A stretch of DNA of 64,000 nucleotides. It comes from Anaerolineaceae bacterium (GTDB taxonomy: Bacteria > Chloroflexota > Anaerolineae > Anaerolineales > Anaerolineaceae). The stretch's first letter is position 1, and each line of letters begins with the position of its first letter. The stretch lies in NCBI GenBank assembly GCA_029975475.1, contig JARKPB010000010.1, forward strand, positions 1-64,000, given 5' to 3'. Both the position numbers and the translations under genes were made by a program. Below the pieces are notes generated by a model that worked only from the letters and a program-made list of their open reading frames with translations, was not told where the DNA came from and did no database searches. Of this stretch, positions 7,438 to 15,928 are shown in pieces.

Positions 7438-9028
7438 CTTTCACTCCTACCACGCCAACAAATAACTGCCCCAAAATCGGGCGGTCATCGGTCTCGTTAA
7501 ACAACGAGACATTTCCGCCGACCACAGGGATTTGATTTTCCCGGCAGGCATCCGAAAGACCGCCCAGCGCGGCGCTAATTTGCCAGCTGATCTCGGGTCT
7601 TTCCGGGCTGCCGAAATTGAGCCCGTCCGTCAGACCCAGCGGGCGCGCACCCTGCGCCCTTAAGCGGTCGCAGCACTCCTGAACCAATCGAAAGGCGCAC
7701 TGGTACGGATCGCGCTCGATTTCCGCCCCATTGCAGGCGGTCTGCAGCAGGACCGCTTTTTTCAGCTCCGGCAGGTCAATTTGCGCGCCTCCGGCTGACG
7801 GGAAAACAGCCGGGCCAATCTCCAGGCCACTGGCTTCTCCCCTCCCCAGGCTGACTTCAACCCGGTTGAAAGCGGATTCTTGGAGCAGTGGAGATTCCTG
7901 CTGATGAGTAAAATACGCCGGATGGTCGTTGATCGCAATCCGCGCAAAGCCGTCCACCACCAGGTCTACGGGCAAATCCGCCGCGGTCTGGCCGCCTTCC
8001 AGCAGGACGGCGCGGCCGCCGGGAGTAATTTCACCGATCAGCGCAGCCTGCAAGCGCGGATATTCCTTTAGAAGCGCCATTGCCGCTTCAATCTGATCCG
8101 GACGGACGGAGACCAGCATCCGTTCCTGAGTTTCTGAGAGCATTAGCGCGTAAGGACTCATCCTGTCCGCCGATGGAACGGCTGAGAGATCCAAACGCAG
8201 CCCGGCGCCAGCTTTATGAGTCATTTCAAAGGATGAACAGGTCAGGCCAGCCGCACCCATGTCTTGAATTCCCACCAGCAGCCCAGATTCAATCAGCCGC
8301 AGGGTCGCGAGCATCAACTCCAGCCCGGCCAGCGGATCGCCGGCCGGAGGATGGGCTTCAGTGTGTTCATCCATGCCTTTCGAGGCAAAAGCGGCTCCGT
8401 CCACGCCGTGGGGACCGGTGGGCAGGCCGTAATACAGCAGGCGGTTGCCCGGCTCTCCGGCGCTGCTGCGGGTCAACCGTCCGCGCCTTGCCAGGCCCAG
8501 CACAAGCACGTTGACCAGAGGGTTGGTCTGATAAGAAGGATGACAGCGCCAGTCCAGGCCGAGGTCAGCGATGCCGCAGGCGCGGGCGTACTCCGCGGCG
8601 CCGCGGCGAATTTCTTCAACCATGCGCCGGGTATCTTCAGCGGCTGGATCCCCGCTGCGCAGGAGAGTCAGTACCCCGATCGGGCGGGCGCCCATGGCCA
8701 TCACATCGCGCACCAGCCCGCCAACACCGGTGGCCGCGCCGTCATAAGGAGCGACGAAGCTGGGATGGTTGTGAGATTCAACCTTAAAGACCACCGCCCA
8801 ATCAGGGTCAATTAAAACCGCGCCGGCATTTTCACCCGGTCCCTGCGCCAGCCAGGGGGCGCTCACCGGGAATTGTCGGAATAGCGCGCGGGTATGTTTG
8901 TAGGAACAGTGTTCAGACCACATGGCAGAGAAAATACCCATTTCCAGGTGGTTCGGTTCGCGTCCCAGGCCCTGCAGGATGAGCGCATACTCCTCGGCGC
9001 TCAGGTGATAGTCTTTTGGATCGGGCAT
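7430..9028 (-). CDS. PurL-like FGAM synthase paralog lacking the last domain
   Basis: A 532-residue relative of phosphoribosylformylglycinamidine synthase II (usual small PurL about 740). The first half is well kept: MWSEHCSYKHTR near 35, QGPGENAGAV near 62, VESHNHPSFVAPYDGAATG near 82-101 and GIQDMGAAGLT near 258. The second AIRS N-domain is weaker, and the protein stops right after GGNVSLFNET, about 200 residues early, so the final AIRS_C domain is missing. The end overlaps the next gene by 8 bp with normal spacing, so this looks designed rather than frameshifted. No PurQ or PurS lies nearby. A GGAGG sits eight bases before the ATG. Normal purine synthesis is not the obvious role. Confidence 0.88.
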   Translation of the reverse strand: MPDPKDYHLSAEEYALILQGLGREPNHLEMGIFSAMWSEHCSYKHTRALFRQFPVSAPWLAQGPGENAGAVLIDPDWAVVFKVESHNHPSFVAPYDGAATGVGGLVRDVMAMGARPIGVLTLLRSGDPAAEDTRRMVEEIRRGAAEYARACGIADLGLDWRCHPSYQTNPLVNVLVLGLARRGRLTRSSAGEPGNRLLYYGLPTGPHGVDGAAFASKGMDEHTEAHPPAGDPLAGLELMLATLRLIESGLLVGIQDMGAAGLTCSSFEMTHKAGAGLRLDLSAVPSADRMSPYALMLSETQERMLVSVRPDQIEAAMALLKEYPRLQAALIGEITPGGRAVLLEGGQTAADLPVDLVVDGFARIAINDHPAYFTHQQESPLLQESAFNRVEVSLGRGEASGLEIGPAVFPSAGGAQIDLPELKKAVLLQTACNGAEIERDPYQCAFRLVQECCDRLRAQGARPLGLTDGLNFGSPERPEISWQISAALGGLSDACRENQIPVVGGNVSLFNETDDRPILGQLFVGVVGVKDA

Positions 9029-9055
9029 GTGTCAAACCTCCAAATCAGCTTTTTT

Positions 9056-9982
9056 TCAGGCACTCATCTTCTTGATAAATTCCTGAACGGCAGCGGCAGA
9101 TTCCGGCGCGCCGCTGGTCGCTCCCATCTTTAACGAGGCCATCGCGCCAACCGCATTGGCAAAAGCGAAAGCCCCGGTTTCATCAAAGTTATTCAGAACG
9201 GCGTAGATCAAACCGGCGTTGAACGCGTCGCCCGCGCCGGTCGTATCCAGGGGATGAATCGGAAATGCCGGTGAAAACAACGGCGCTTTGCCCGCTTGAT
9301 AGCGGACGCATCCCCGCGCGCCTTCTTTTACCACCACCCGGCCGACCCCCTGTTGAAGCAGATATTCGACCCGTTCGGGGCGGGAACCGCCGGGAGTAAG
9401 CATCTCAAATTCAACCGCATTGACCAGAAGAATATCCGTGAGCGCGATCAGTTCCGGCAGGCGGTCTGGATGCGTCTCAATTAAGATCGAGCCGGGATCC
9501 AGGCTGGCGGGGATTCCCAGCCGGCGGGCGCGCGCCAACAAATCCAGCCCGACTTCAAACACCGGCCCGTTCAAATGCAGCCAGCGGCAGTCCCGCAGAA
9601 GTGAATCCGGCACATCCGCGCCGCGCAGGGCCAGGTTCGCCCCGCGGTAACAGAACAGCCGCCGCTCGCCACCCGGGGTCACCACCCCGAAGACCATCCC
9701 GCTGGATTGACCGTCAGCCGTCTTTATAAAAGTGTCTGCCACACCACGGCGGCGCAGCAGCCCGCGCAGCTGCTCTCCGGCCGCGTCGCTGCCCAGCGCG
9801 CTGAAGAAAGCCACCTTCAGCCCCAGCCCGACCGCAGCCACAGCGGCGTTGGCGCCAGAGCCGCCCAGAAAGCCGTTCAATTCATCCATCTCAACTTCCT
9901 GATCCGCCGCGGGGAAAAACGGGCAGCGGCCCAGGTAATCCAGATTGATATCCCCGATGATCAAGACATCCTGATCGTGCAT
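9056..9982 (-). CDS. PfkB-family carbohydrate/nucleoside kinase
   Basis: A 308-residue ribokinase-family (PfkB) enzyme that phosphorylates a sugar or nucleoside hydroxyl with ATP. It has DINLDYLG near 11-18, the glycine-rich GGSGANAA at 40-47 that closes on the substrate, and the C-terminal signature DTTGAGDAFNAG near 252-263 with the catalytic Asp. The ATG at 9982 is preferred; a GTG six bases upstream is possible. A 10-bp hairpin precedes it, separating it from the solute-binding protein gene. In this operon it probably traps the imported compound as a phosphate (inference). Confidence 0.92.
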   Translation of the reverse strand: MHDQDVLIIGDINLDYLGRCPFFPAADQEVEMDELNGFLGGSGANAAVAAVGLGLKVAFFSALGSDAAGEQLRGLLRRRGVADTFIKTADGQSSGMVFGVVTPGGERRLFCYRGANLALRGADVPDSLLRDCRWLHLNGPVFEVGLDLLARARRLGIPASLDPGSILIETHPDRLPELIALTDILLVNAVEFEMLTPGGSRPERVEYLLQQGVGRVVVKEGARGCVRYQAGKAPLFSPAFPIHPLDTTGAGDAFNAGLIYAVLNNFDETGAFAFANAVGAMASLKMGATSGAPESAAAVQEFIKKMSA

Positions 9983-10000
9983 CTTCACCGCCTTAAGAGC

Positions 10001-10024
10001 GGCGGGAGGGTTCCCCCTCCCGCC
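10001..10024 (-). promoter_or_regulatory. Intercistronic hairpin after the solute-binding protein gene
   Basis: A perfect 10-bp stem (GGCGGGAGGG / CCCTCCCGCC) with a 4-nt loop, between the binding-protein stop and the kinase start. There is no T tract, so it is more likely an mRNA-stabilising structure raising the binding protein relative to downstream genes, as seen in many ABC operons, than a full terminator. Confidence 0.55.
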
Positions 10025-10037
10025 CACTGTCATCCGA

Positions 10038-11030
10038 TTACTTTGCCGGGAGATAATCGTTGGTGAACAGGTCTTCGACGGGAACGACCTTGTCAATTAA
10101 TTGAATATCCAGCATGAACTTCTGGACTTCTTCCCAGAGTTTACCGTCCTGCAGGCCGTAGACATCCGTCTTCAAGACTGGCAGGGTCGCCTCCCAGGAG
10201 GCTTTGGCGTATTCCTTGCTGAGCGCATCCGGATAAAGTTTCTCAAAGATCGCGAGGGCTTCATCCGGGTGGTCAACCGAGTACTGCAAACCTTTCATGG
10301 TCGCGGCGATAAACTTTTTAACGGTTTCGGGATTCTTCGCCAGATAATCATCCGAAGTGGCAAAGACATACACATACACATCCGGAACGCCAAAATCGCG
10401 CGCCATCAGGATAATGGTTTCCATCCCGCCGGTGATAAGCGCTGAGGTCTGTTCAGCATTGGTAATGCCGCCGATGGCGTCTACCTGCCTGGCGAGCAGG
10501 AGGGGCACCGTATCCGAGGTAGCCGGGAGCACTTTGACCGACTCGGGGTTCAGGCCGGCATAGGTCATCATCGCCTTGAACGAAGATGTGTCCCAGGTGT
10601 TGTCATACAGGCTGATGGTCTTGATGTCCTTCAGCTCGGTGATCCCGCTGTCTTTGGGGATAATAATGCCCCAGTTGTTGTAGCGAAAAACCGCCGCCAG
10701 GCTCTTAATCGGCACGCCCGCCGCGCGGCCCAGAATCACATCCAGCTGGGTGGTGTAAGCGAAATCCGCCTTGCCGGTGGCCACGTATTTGGGCGGGTCA
10801 GCCACAGTGGCCGGGACGACCGTGGTAACCTTCAAACCAACTTCCTGATAAAAGCCTTTTTCCTGGGCTACCAGCCAGGGGATCCAGCCAACCCAGGGAG
10901 TGGGCCAGTCGCCCACAATCGTGACTTCCTGCAGTTCACCCGCCGCGGGCGCCTTTGCGCTGCCGCCGCAGGCTGTCAGCAGCAGAGAAAGGACCACCAG
11001 GAAACTCAGAACGAACAGACTCTTTTTCAT
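10038..11030 (-). CDS. ABC importer solute-binding lipoprotein (NMT1/THI5-like)
   Basis: A 330-residue extracytoplasmic binding protein. The signal peptide ends in a lipobox LTAC with Cys21, so it is membrane-anchored. The body fits the NMT1/THI5/SsuA-like type: WPTPWVGWIPWLVAQEKGFYQEVGL near 42-66, DFAYTTQLDVILGRAAGVPIK near 89-109, and a hinge before VDAIGGITNAEQ. Relatives bind thiamine-pyrimidine precursors, riboflavin, nitrate or sulfonates. The ligand here is unknown; the purine-like neighbours favour a nucleobase, nucleoside or pyrimidine-type compound (inference). AGGAG precedes the ATG. It is followed by permease and ATPase partners upstream in the same operon. Confidence 0.93.
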   Translation of the reverse strand: MKKSLFVLSFLVVLSLLLTACGGSAKAPAAGELQEVTIVGDWPTPWVGWIPWLVAQEKGFYQEVGLKVTTVVPATVADPPKYVATGKADFAYTTQLDVILGRAAGVPIKSLAAVFRYNNWGIIIPKDSGITELKDIKTISLYDNTWDTSSFKAMMTYAGLNPESVKVLPATSDTVPLLLARQVDAIGGITNAEQTSALITGGMETIILMARDFGVPDVYVYVFATSDDYLAKNPETVKKFIAATMKGLQYSVDHPDEALAIFEKLYPDALSKEYAKASWEATLPVLKTDVYGLQDGKLWEEVQKFMLDIQLIDKVVPVEDLFTNDYLPAK

Positions 11031-11066
11031 ATTCTCCTCTCATTTCGTGTAAAAAACTACCAGGAT

Positions 11067-11873
11067 TTAGGACCGGCTCAGATAGGATTGGATACTGCGC
11101 TTGACCTTACCTCCTTTTTGCCAGGGGATCAGCAGATTTTCAATCGCCTGAGCGATGAAGAACAAAATGATCCCCATGATTGAAGTCACGAAGATCGCCG
11201 CGAACATCTCCGGCGTGCGAATTTGCGCGTTGGTCTGGAGGATATACGCGCCCAGGCCGCGGTCGGAACCGATCCACTCCGCCACCACGGCGCCGATCAC
11301 TGAGAAGGTTACCGCCACCTTGGAAGCCGAGGTGATAAACGGCAGCGCGTTGGGAAGCTGCACCTTGCGAAAGATCTGCCAGCGCGAAGCGCCCATCGAG
11401 CGCAGCAAAGTGATCAGGTCAGGGTCGCAGGCGATCAACCCGTCAAAGGTGTTTACCGTCAGCGGGAAGAAGACAATCAACGCCACCACGATAATTTTTG
11501 GCCAGATGTTATATCCCAGCCAGATCACCAGGATGGGTCCCAGCGCCACCACAGGCACCGTCTGGGAAATCACAATGATCGGGTTCAATGCCCGGCGCAG
11601 GGTGGTTGAGAAGAACATCACCAGCGCCAGGCCGAACCCAACAATGAAGCCGACCAGGAAACCGAGCAGCACTTCCTCGAGGGTGATGCCCATATGCCGC
11701 CAGAGGATCGCGCGCTTCAGAATCGCGACTGTCACAATGCGGGACGGGCGCGGCAGCAAGTATTCCGGGATATTGAACCAGAGCGAAGCCAGTTCCCAGG
11801 CGGCGATCAGGCCGGCCAGCAAGAGCAGCGGCGGGAGGATGGTTTTCCATTTGCTTTCAGCGGTTGTTGCCAT
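11067..11873 (-). CDS. ABC importer permease (SsuC/ThiX type)
   Basis: A 268-residue membrane permease with about six transmembrane segments, beginning at PPLLLLAGLIAAWELAS near 15-31. The cytoplasmic EAA-type loop that contacts the ATPase is visible in LITLLRSMGASRWQIFRKVQLPNALPFI near 152-179. It pairs with the adjacent binding protein and ATPase. Eight bases separate it from the ATPase gene upstream and 36 from the binding-protein gene downstream. Confidence 0.93.
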   Translation of the reverse strand: MATTAESKWKTILPPLLLLAGLIAAWELASLWFNIPEYLLPRPSRIVTVAILKRAILWRHMGITLEEVLLGFLVGFIVGFGLALVMFFSTTLRRALNPIIVISQTVPVVALGPILVIWLGYNIWPKIIVVALIVFFPLTVNTFDGLIACDPDLITLLRSMGASRWQIFRKVQLPNALPFITSASKVAVTFSVIGAVVAEWIGSDRGLGAYILQTNAQIRTPEMFAAIFVTSIMGIILFFIAQAIENLLIPWQKGGKVKRSIQSYLSRS

Positions 11874-11881
11874 GCGCCCTC

Positions 11882-12724
11882 CTATTTTCCCATACCGTTG
11901 GGGGATTCCGTCTGACCACTATCTGATTCACGCCGCAGCAGGGCAAATAACTCGGTGCGCAGTTTTATGATTTCAACATTCCCCATCATTTCATAACTGC
12001 GTTTCTCGGGTAATGGCACCTGGATCGTCTGGATGATGCGGCTGGGACGGTGGCTCAGCACCAGCACTTTTTCGGCCAAAAAGAGGGACTCATCCACATC
12101 ATGGGTAATAAAGATGATGGTTTTTTTACTGTCGCGCCAGACTTCATGCAGCCATTCCTGCATGGAAAGGCGGGTCTGGGCATCCAGGGCGCCAAAAGGC
12201 TCGTCCAACAGCATCACTTCGTTATCAAGCATCATGGTGCGTAAAAAAGCCGCGCGCTGGCGCATGCCGCCGGACAGGTATTTCGGGTAATAGGCTTCAA
12301 AGCCTTCCAGTCCATAGCGCCTCATCAGTTCGCGCGCCCGGGCTTCGCTTTTGGCGCGATCCCGGCCCTGTATTTCCGTTCCAAGAAGGATGTTCTCCAG
12401 GACGGATCGCCAGGGGAGCAAGAGATCTTTCTGAAACATGTACCCGACCAGCCCGGTTTTACCGTTGATCAGGCGGTCGCCGAGATAGATGTTGCCCGCA
12501 GTGGGCGGCAGCAGCCCGGCAATGGCATTAAAGAGTGTGCTCTTGCCGCAGCCGCTCGGCCCGAGAATACAGGTGAAACTGCCTTCATCAGCGTCAAAGC
12601 TGATATCCTCCAGGACATCCACCCGTTTGTTTTCATCCATCTTGAACGAAATCGAAAGATTCTCCAGGCGGATCTTGGCATTGCGCCGGGCAGCCAGGGA
12701 AAAGTCAGAGTTGAGTACGCTCAT
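11882..12724 (-). CDS. ABC importer ATPase (SsuB/ThiZ type)
   Basis: A 280-residue ATPase. Walker A GPSGCGKST is at 55-63, the Q-loop in GYMFQKDLLLPW near 95, the signature LSGGMRQR near 150, Walker B VMLLDEP near 171 and the switch His in ITHDVDES near 206. Short N- and C-terminal extensions surround a standard domain. It follows the peptidase gene by three bases and powers uptake by the neighbouring permease and binding protein. Confidence 0.95.
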   Translation of the reverse strand: MSVLNSDFSLAARRNAKIRLENLSISFKMDENKRVDVLEDISFDADEGSFTCILGPSGCGKSTLFNAIAGLLPPTAGNIYLGDRLINGKTGLVGYMFQKDLLLPWRSVLENILLGTEIQGRDRAKSEARARELMRRYGLEGFEAYYPKYLSGGMRQRAAFLRTMMLDNEVMLLDEPFGALDAQTRLSMQEWLHEVWRDSKKTIIFITHDVDESLFLAEKVLVLSHRPSRIIQTIQVPLPEKRSYEMMGNVEIIKLRTELFALLRRESDSGQTESPNGMGK

Positions 12725-12727
12725 GGT

Positions 12728-13786
12728 TTATGCTCGCTCCGGGTTAAGCGCCAGGGCTTCCAGCAGGCGCAACGTGTTTTCTGCATCCGTAAAATCGGCG
12801 GTTTCCACCGGCGCATGATGATAACGGATTGGCAGCGAGATCGCGGCGCTGCGGATGCCGCCCGCCGCATAGGGCAAGGGATTCATCGCCGTGCTGATGC
12901 CAACCACAACCTCGTCCTGCAGCGGTAAATGATTGGCTTCCGCCAGCGACTGGATATGACCGGCCAGCCTGGCATCCGGAACATAGGACTGCCCTTTCCC
13001 GCGCACGGTATCCAGCCATTTCAGGGCCGGCCCGGCGCCCAGCTGGATGCTGGACTGATCGCCGTCTAAATCCGGGCTGTCAAAAGTCAGGGTGCCGTCC
13101 AGACCGACCAGCAGATCCGGGCGAACGCGTTCTACCACCGGCCAACCGCCGAGCTGCATGGTCTCTTCCTGAACCACAAACGCCAGGTGGAGCGAGCAAG
13201 CCGGTTCGCGGTCGGCGAACAAGCGCGCGAGTTGGATCAACAAAGCGCAGCCCAGCCGGTCATCCAGAGTTTTGCCGCTGAAACGGCTGGTGCCCAACCG
13301 CTGCAGCGGACAGGCCCAGGTGAGGCCGTCGCCAACCCGCACACCCATATTTAAGACTTCTGCCTGCGAGGACGCGCCAACATCCACATACAGGTCTTTT
13401 AATTCATAAAACTCTTTCCGATCCAAGTGGAACGGCAGGATCCCCATAACCGCCGGCAGCGGCCCGCCGCGCGTCCAGAGGCGCACATGCGACCCAGGCA
13501 GCGCCATCACATTCATCCCGCCGACGCGCTCAACTTTTAAGAATCCTTCCGGGGTGATGCGGCGGACAATCAGCCCGACTTCATCCATGTGAACCATGAA
13601 CATCAATTTTGGGCCCTTGCCGCTCCGCACGGCGCACAGGTTGCCAAGCGGATCGCGCTGAATCTGCCACTTTTCCGCCGGCAGGGCGGATGATATGGCA
13701 TCTGCCACCATGGCTTCCCGGCCAGGCAGACCATACGCCTGGGTGAGCGTTTCCAGCAATGCCAGATCCAAAGCATACGAACTCAT
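12728..13786 (-). CDS. M42-family metallo-aminopeptidase
   Basis: A 352-residue M42 (glutamyl aminopeptidase / endoglucanase M) zinc or cobalt peptidase, usually a cytosolic dodecamer. Ligand motifs are present: HMDEVG at 66-71, GKTLDDRLGCA near 168-178, QEET near 204, an acidic GLDGTLTFDSPD near 224, and the C-terminal PIRYHHAPVE. The usual QEEVGxxG sequence is changed to QEETMQLGG. It overlaps the PurD-like gene by 4 bp (ATGA). In this operon it could split an amide or peptide bond in the imported compound, as the deformylase YlmB does in pyrimidine salvage; this is inference. Confidence 0.9.
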   Translation of the reverse strand: MSSYALDLALLETLTQAYGLPGREAMVADAISSALPAEKWQIQRDPLGNLCAVRSGKGPKLMFMVHMDEVGLIVRRITPEGFLKVERVGGMNVMALPGSHVRLWTRGGPLPAVMGILPFHLDRKEFYELKDLYVDVGASSQAEVLNMGVRVGDGLTWACPLQRLGTSRFSGKTLDDRLGCALLIQLARLFADREPACSLHLAFVVQEETMQLGGWPVVERVRPDLLVGLDGTLTFDSPDLDGDQSSIQLGAGPALKWLDTVRGKGQSYVPDARLAGHIQSLAEANHLPLQDEVVVGISTAMNPLPYAAGGIRSAAISLPIRYHHAPVETADFTDAENTLRLLEALALNPERA

Positions 13787-15108
13787 GATGACCTGCCTCC
13801 CCTCAAACGTTCCATCTGGGCAGTGCGATCAGCCAGAACGCCGGCTGAACCCACATCCTTGCGGTGGCGCAACTCTGGCGGTTCAAAGCGGGCCAGGAAA
13901 TCTTCCATCCGCGCGCTGATGGAAGCCGGATCAGGCCCGCTGCCGTACAATGCCAGCGCGCGCGACCCCAGGGTGCGCCAGACGTCCCCGTCTTTTTCCA
14001 CAGAAGCCGGCAGGAGGGTGAAGCCGGCTGCCTCTACCGCGGTTTGATCAAACCGGAAAGAGATTCCAACCGGGCTTTTTTCAGGATACTCCTGCGGCAC
14101 CAGGTATTTCACCACGGTCGCGCACGGCTGAAAAACGGGCGCGGGCAGCCTGCCAGAAGCCACCTCGGCCAGCAAGGCAGGCGCGTTTGACTCCAGCAGC
14201 AGCATCTCGTTAATTCCTTCGGGGTCGCCCAGGCGGACATTAAATTCAATCACCCGCACGCCTTCCGCGGTGGCCATAAACTGTCCGTAAAGAAAACCGC
14301 GGTAAGCGGTCCCGCTTTCTTCCTCAAGCGCCGCGACCACATCGGCGAGGATTTGATCCGCCGCACGCAAATCGGCGGGCTGCAGGAATGGAAGACTGCC
14401 GTCCGCGCAGGTGTAGGCGCCCATTCCGCCGGTCATTCCGCCGGTATCCCCGTCGCGGGCATACTTGAAATCCTGCGCGACCGGCATGCCGTAAATTTTT
14501 CCATCCGCTACCAGCGCGATCCGCGAAAATTCCTGCCCGATCAAGCGCTCTTCCAAAAGCACCTGACCGGAACGGTCGAGCTCCTGCCGCACCTCCTCAA
14601 GCGCGGCCGCAAGACCGTCCAGGTGAACGCCCATGACTTTAACGCCCTTCCCGCCGGTCAGACCGACCGGTTTAATCGCCGCCTGGCCCACCCGGCGCAG
14701 GAAGGTCTCGGCAGAAGGTAGATCAGCGGCCAGGGCCCACTGAGGCGATGCGCCGGGCACACGGCTCTGCAGCAAATCGCGCATAAACGCTTTGCTGCCC
14801 TCCAACTGAGCCTGATACCGGGTAGGTCCAATCGCCGCGATTCCGACAGCGCGCAGAAGATCAACCACGCCAGCCATTAGCGGCGCTTCCGGCCCAACCA
14901 CCACCAGGTCTGCCCCGGCCTGCTGAAAAAAAGACGCCATCGCCCGGGCATCGCCGGCTGAACCTACGGTTATATGCCCGGTCAGAGCGGTCAACCCCGG
15001 GTTGGCGTGGCCAGCCCAGACGGACAAAGGTGCGCCCGGCTCTCCGCGCAGGAGGGCGCGGGCGATCGCCACCTCCCGCCCGCCGCTGCCGATTAAACCA
15101 ATCTTCAT
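13783..15108 (-). CDS. PurD-like ATP-grasp ligase, divergent
   Basis: A 441-residue relative of phosphoribosylamine-glycine ligase. N domain: MKIGLIGSGGREVAIARAL, where PurD almost always has GREHA, so the His is Val. VVVGPEAPLMAGVVDLL near 76 and LEGSKAFMRDLL near 107 are typical. The ATP-grasp loop reads KPVGLTGGKGV instead of KADGLAAGKGV, and QDHKR is QDFKY. The metal site EFNVRLGDPE near 290 is kept. Substrate-side positions are therefore altered while nucleotide and metal sites remain. The ATG at 15108 is chosen because PurD-like proteins begin there; a TTG at 15120 overlaps the gntR stop. It is the second gene of the operon. Confidence 0.88.
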   Translation of the reverse strand: MKIGLIGSGGREVAIARALLRGEPGAPLSVWAGHANPGLTALTGHITVGSAGDARAMASFFQQAGADLVVVGPEAPLMAGVVDLLRAVGIAAIGPTRYQAQLEGSKAFMRDLLQSRVPGASPQWALAADLPSAETFLRRVGQAAIKPVGLTGGKGVKVMGVHLDGLAAALEEVRQELDRSGQVLLEERLIGQEFSRIALVADGKIYGMPVAQDFKYARDGDTGGMTGGMGAYTCADGSLPFLQPADLRAADQILADVVAALEEESGTAYRGFLYGQFMATAEGVRVIEFNVRLGDPEGINEMLLLESNAPALLAEVASGRLPAPVFQPCATVVKYLVPQEYPEKSPVGISFRFDQTAVEAAGFTLLPASVEKDGDVWRTLGSRALALYGSGPDPASISARMEDFLARFEPPELRHRKDVGSAGVLADRTAQMERLRGGRSS

Positions 15109-15116
15109 TTTTCGTT

Positions 15117-15887
15117 TCAAACTCCCTGTCCCGTTAAAGTCCCGGCAGATCGTTCGCGGCGCGAGGATTGCACGGTGAATTCGTAAAGGTCGCTGCGCCA
15201 GAGAATACGTTTGTATTCAATTGGCGTGCCGTCCTCCAAATATGCGGTTCCTTCGGCCGCCAGCAGCGGGGAACCGGTTTTAATCTGCAGCAAGGCCGCC
15301 TCTTCGCGGCTGGCGATGACCGGTTTGATGGTTTGTTCCTGCCAGGAGATGCTCAAGCCGTAATCCTCTTCGATGACAGAAAAAAGCGACTCGCGCGAAA
15401 AATCCCGGCGGTCAAGACCCGGGCATAAACGTTCGGGGATAAAAGACACCTGATGAGCCATCGGCTGACCGTCTGCCAGGCGCAGGCGCTCCAGGCGAAA
15501 GATATTTTCTTCCGGCAGCAGGCGCAGTTTTTCCACCAGCAGCTCGGAGGGGGATTCCTGACGCAGGGAGATGACAGCAGAACTGGGGCGCATGCCTTTG
15601 AGGCGCATTTCTTCTGAGAAACTGGTCAGGCGCTGCAGCCCGTAGCGCACTTTACGGTCAGCGACAAAGGTGCCCCGGCCTTGAACGCGGGTCACCAGGC
15701 CGCAGTGCGCCAGTTCCTCCACCGCCTGTTGAGCCGTGTTGCGGCTGACCTGAAATTGGACCATGATCATGCGTTCGGACAGGATGGGGTCGCCCGGTTT
15801 CAGGCGGCCCGATTCGATCTGTTCGCGCAGGAAATCGCTGATCTGCAGATAGAGGGGTTTAAAACTTGCGCGCGCCAAAACACCCAT
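15117..15887 (-). CDS. GntR/HutC-family transcriptional regulator
   Basis: A 256-residue repressor with an N-terminal winged helix (about 10-75: PLYLQISDFLREQIESGRLKPGDPILSER, then SRNTAQQAVEELAHCGLVTRVQGRGTFV) and a C-terminal UTRA ligand domain (about 95-240: VEKLRLLPEENIFRLERLRLADGQPMA). Such proteins sense small molecules: urocanate for HutC, phospho-sugars for others. It is the first gene of a nine-gene operon. Its promoter carries a 27-bp inverted repeat (15899-15925), so self-repression and control of the whole operon are likely. A GGAGG lies at the right distance from the ATG. Confidence 0.94.
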   Translation of the reverse strand: MGVLARASFKPLYLQISDFLREQIESGRLKPGDPILSERMIMVQFQVSRNTAQQAVEELAHCGLVTRVQGRGTFVADRKVRYGLQRLTSFSEEMRLKGMRPSSAVISLRQESPSELLVEKLRLLPEENIFRLERLRLADGQPMAHQVSFIPERLCPGLDRRDFSRESLFSVIEEDYGLSISWQEQTIKPVIASREEAALLQIKTGSPLLAAEGTAYLEDGTPIEYKRILWRSDLYEFTVQSSRRERSAGTLTGQGV

Positions 15888-15898
15888 ACCATCCTCCA

Positions 15899-15925
15899 GT
15901 TAACAGGTTGACCCAACCAGTTAAC
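15899..15925 (-). promoter_or_regulatory. Inverted-repeat operator of the GntR operon
   Basis: Arms GTTAACAGGTTG and CAACCAGTTAAC with a 3-bp centre match at 11 of 12 positions. The repeat lies between the -10 box and the gntR ribosome site, over the transcription start, where repressor binding would block transcription. GTTAAC ends fit the GT-TA-AC theme of GntR sites. Confidence 0.65.
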
Positions 15926-15928
15926 CAT

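Noticed and set aside
10001-10024. REP-type repeat family (also 4655-4678, 37245-37268, 52292-52315)
   Set aside because: All four have 10-bp stems and 4-nt loops, but their sequences are unrelated, so they are separate hairpins rather than copies of a mobile repeat.
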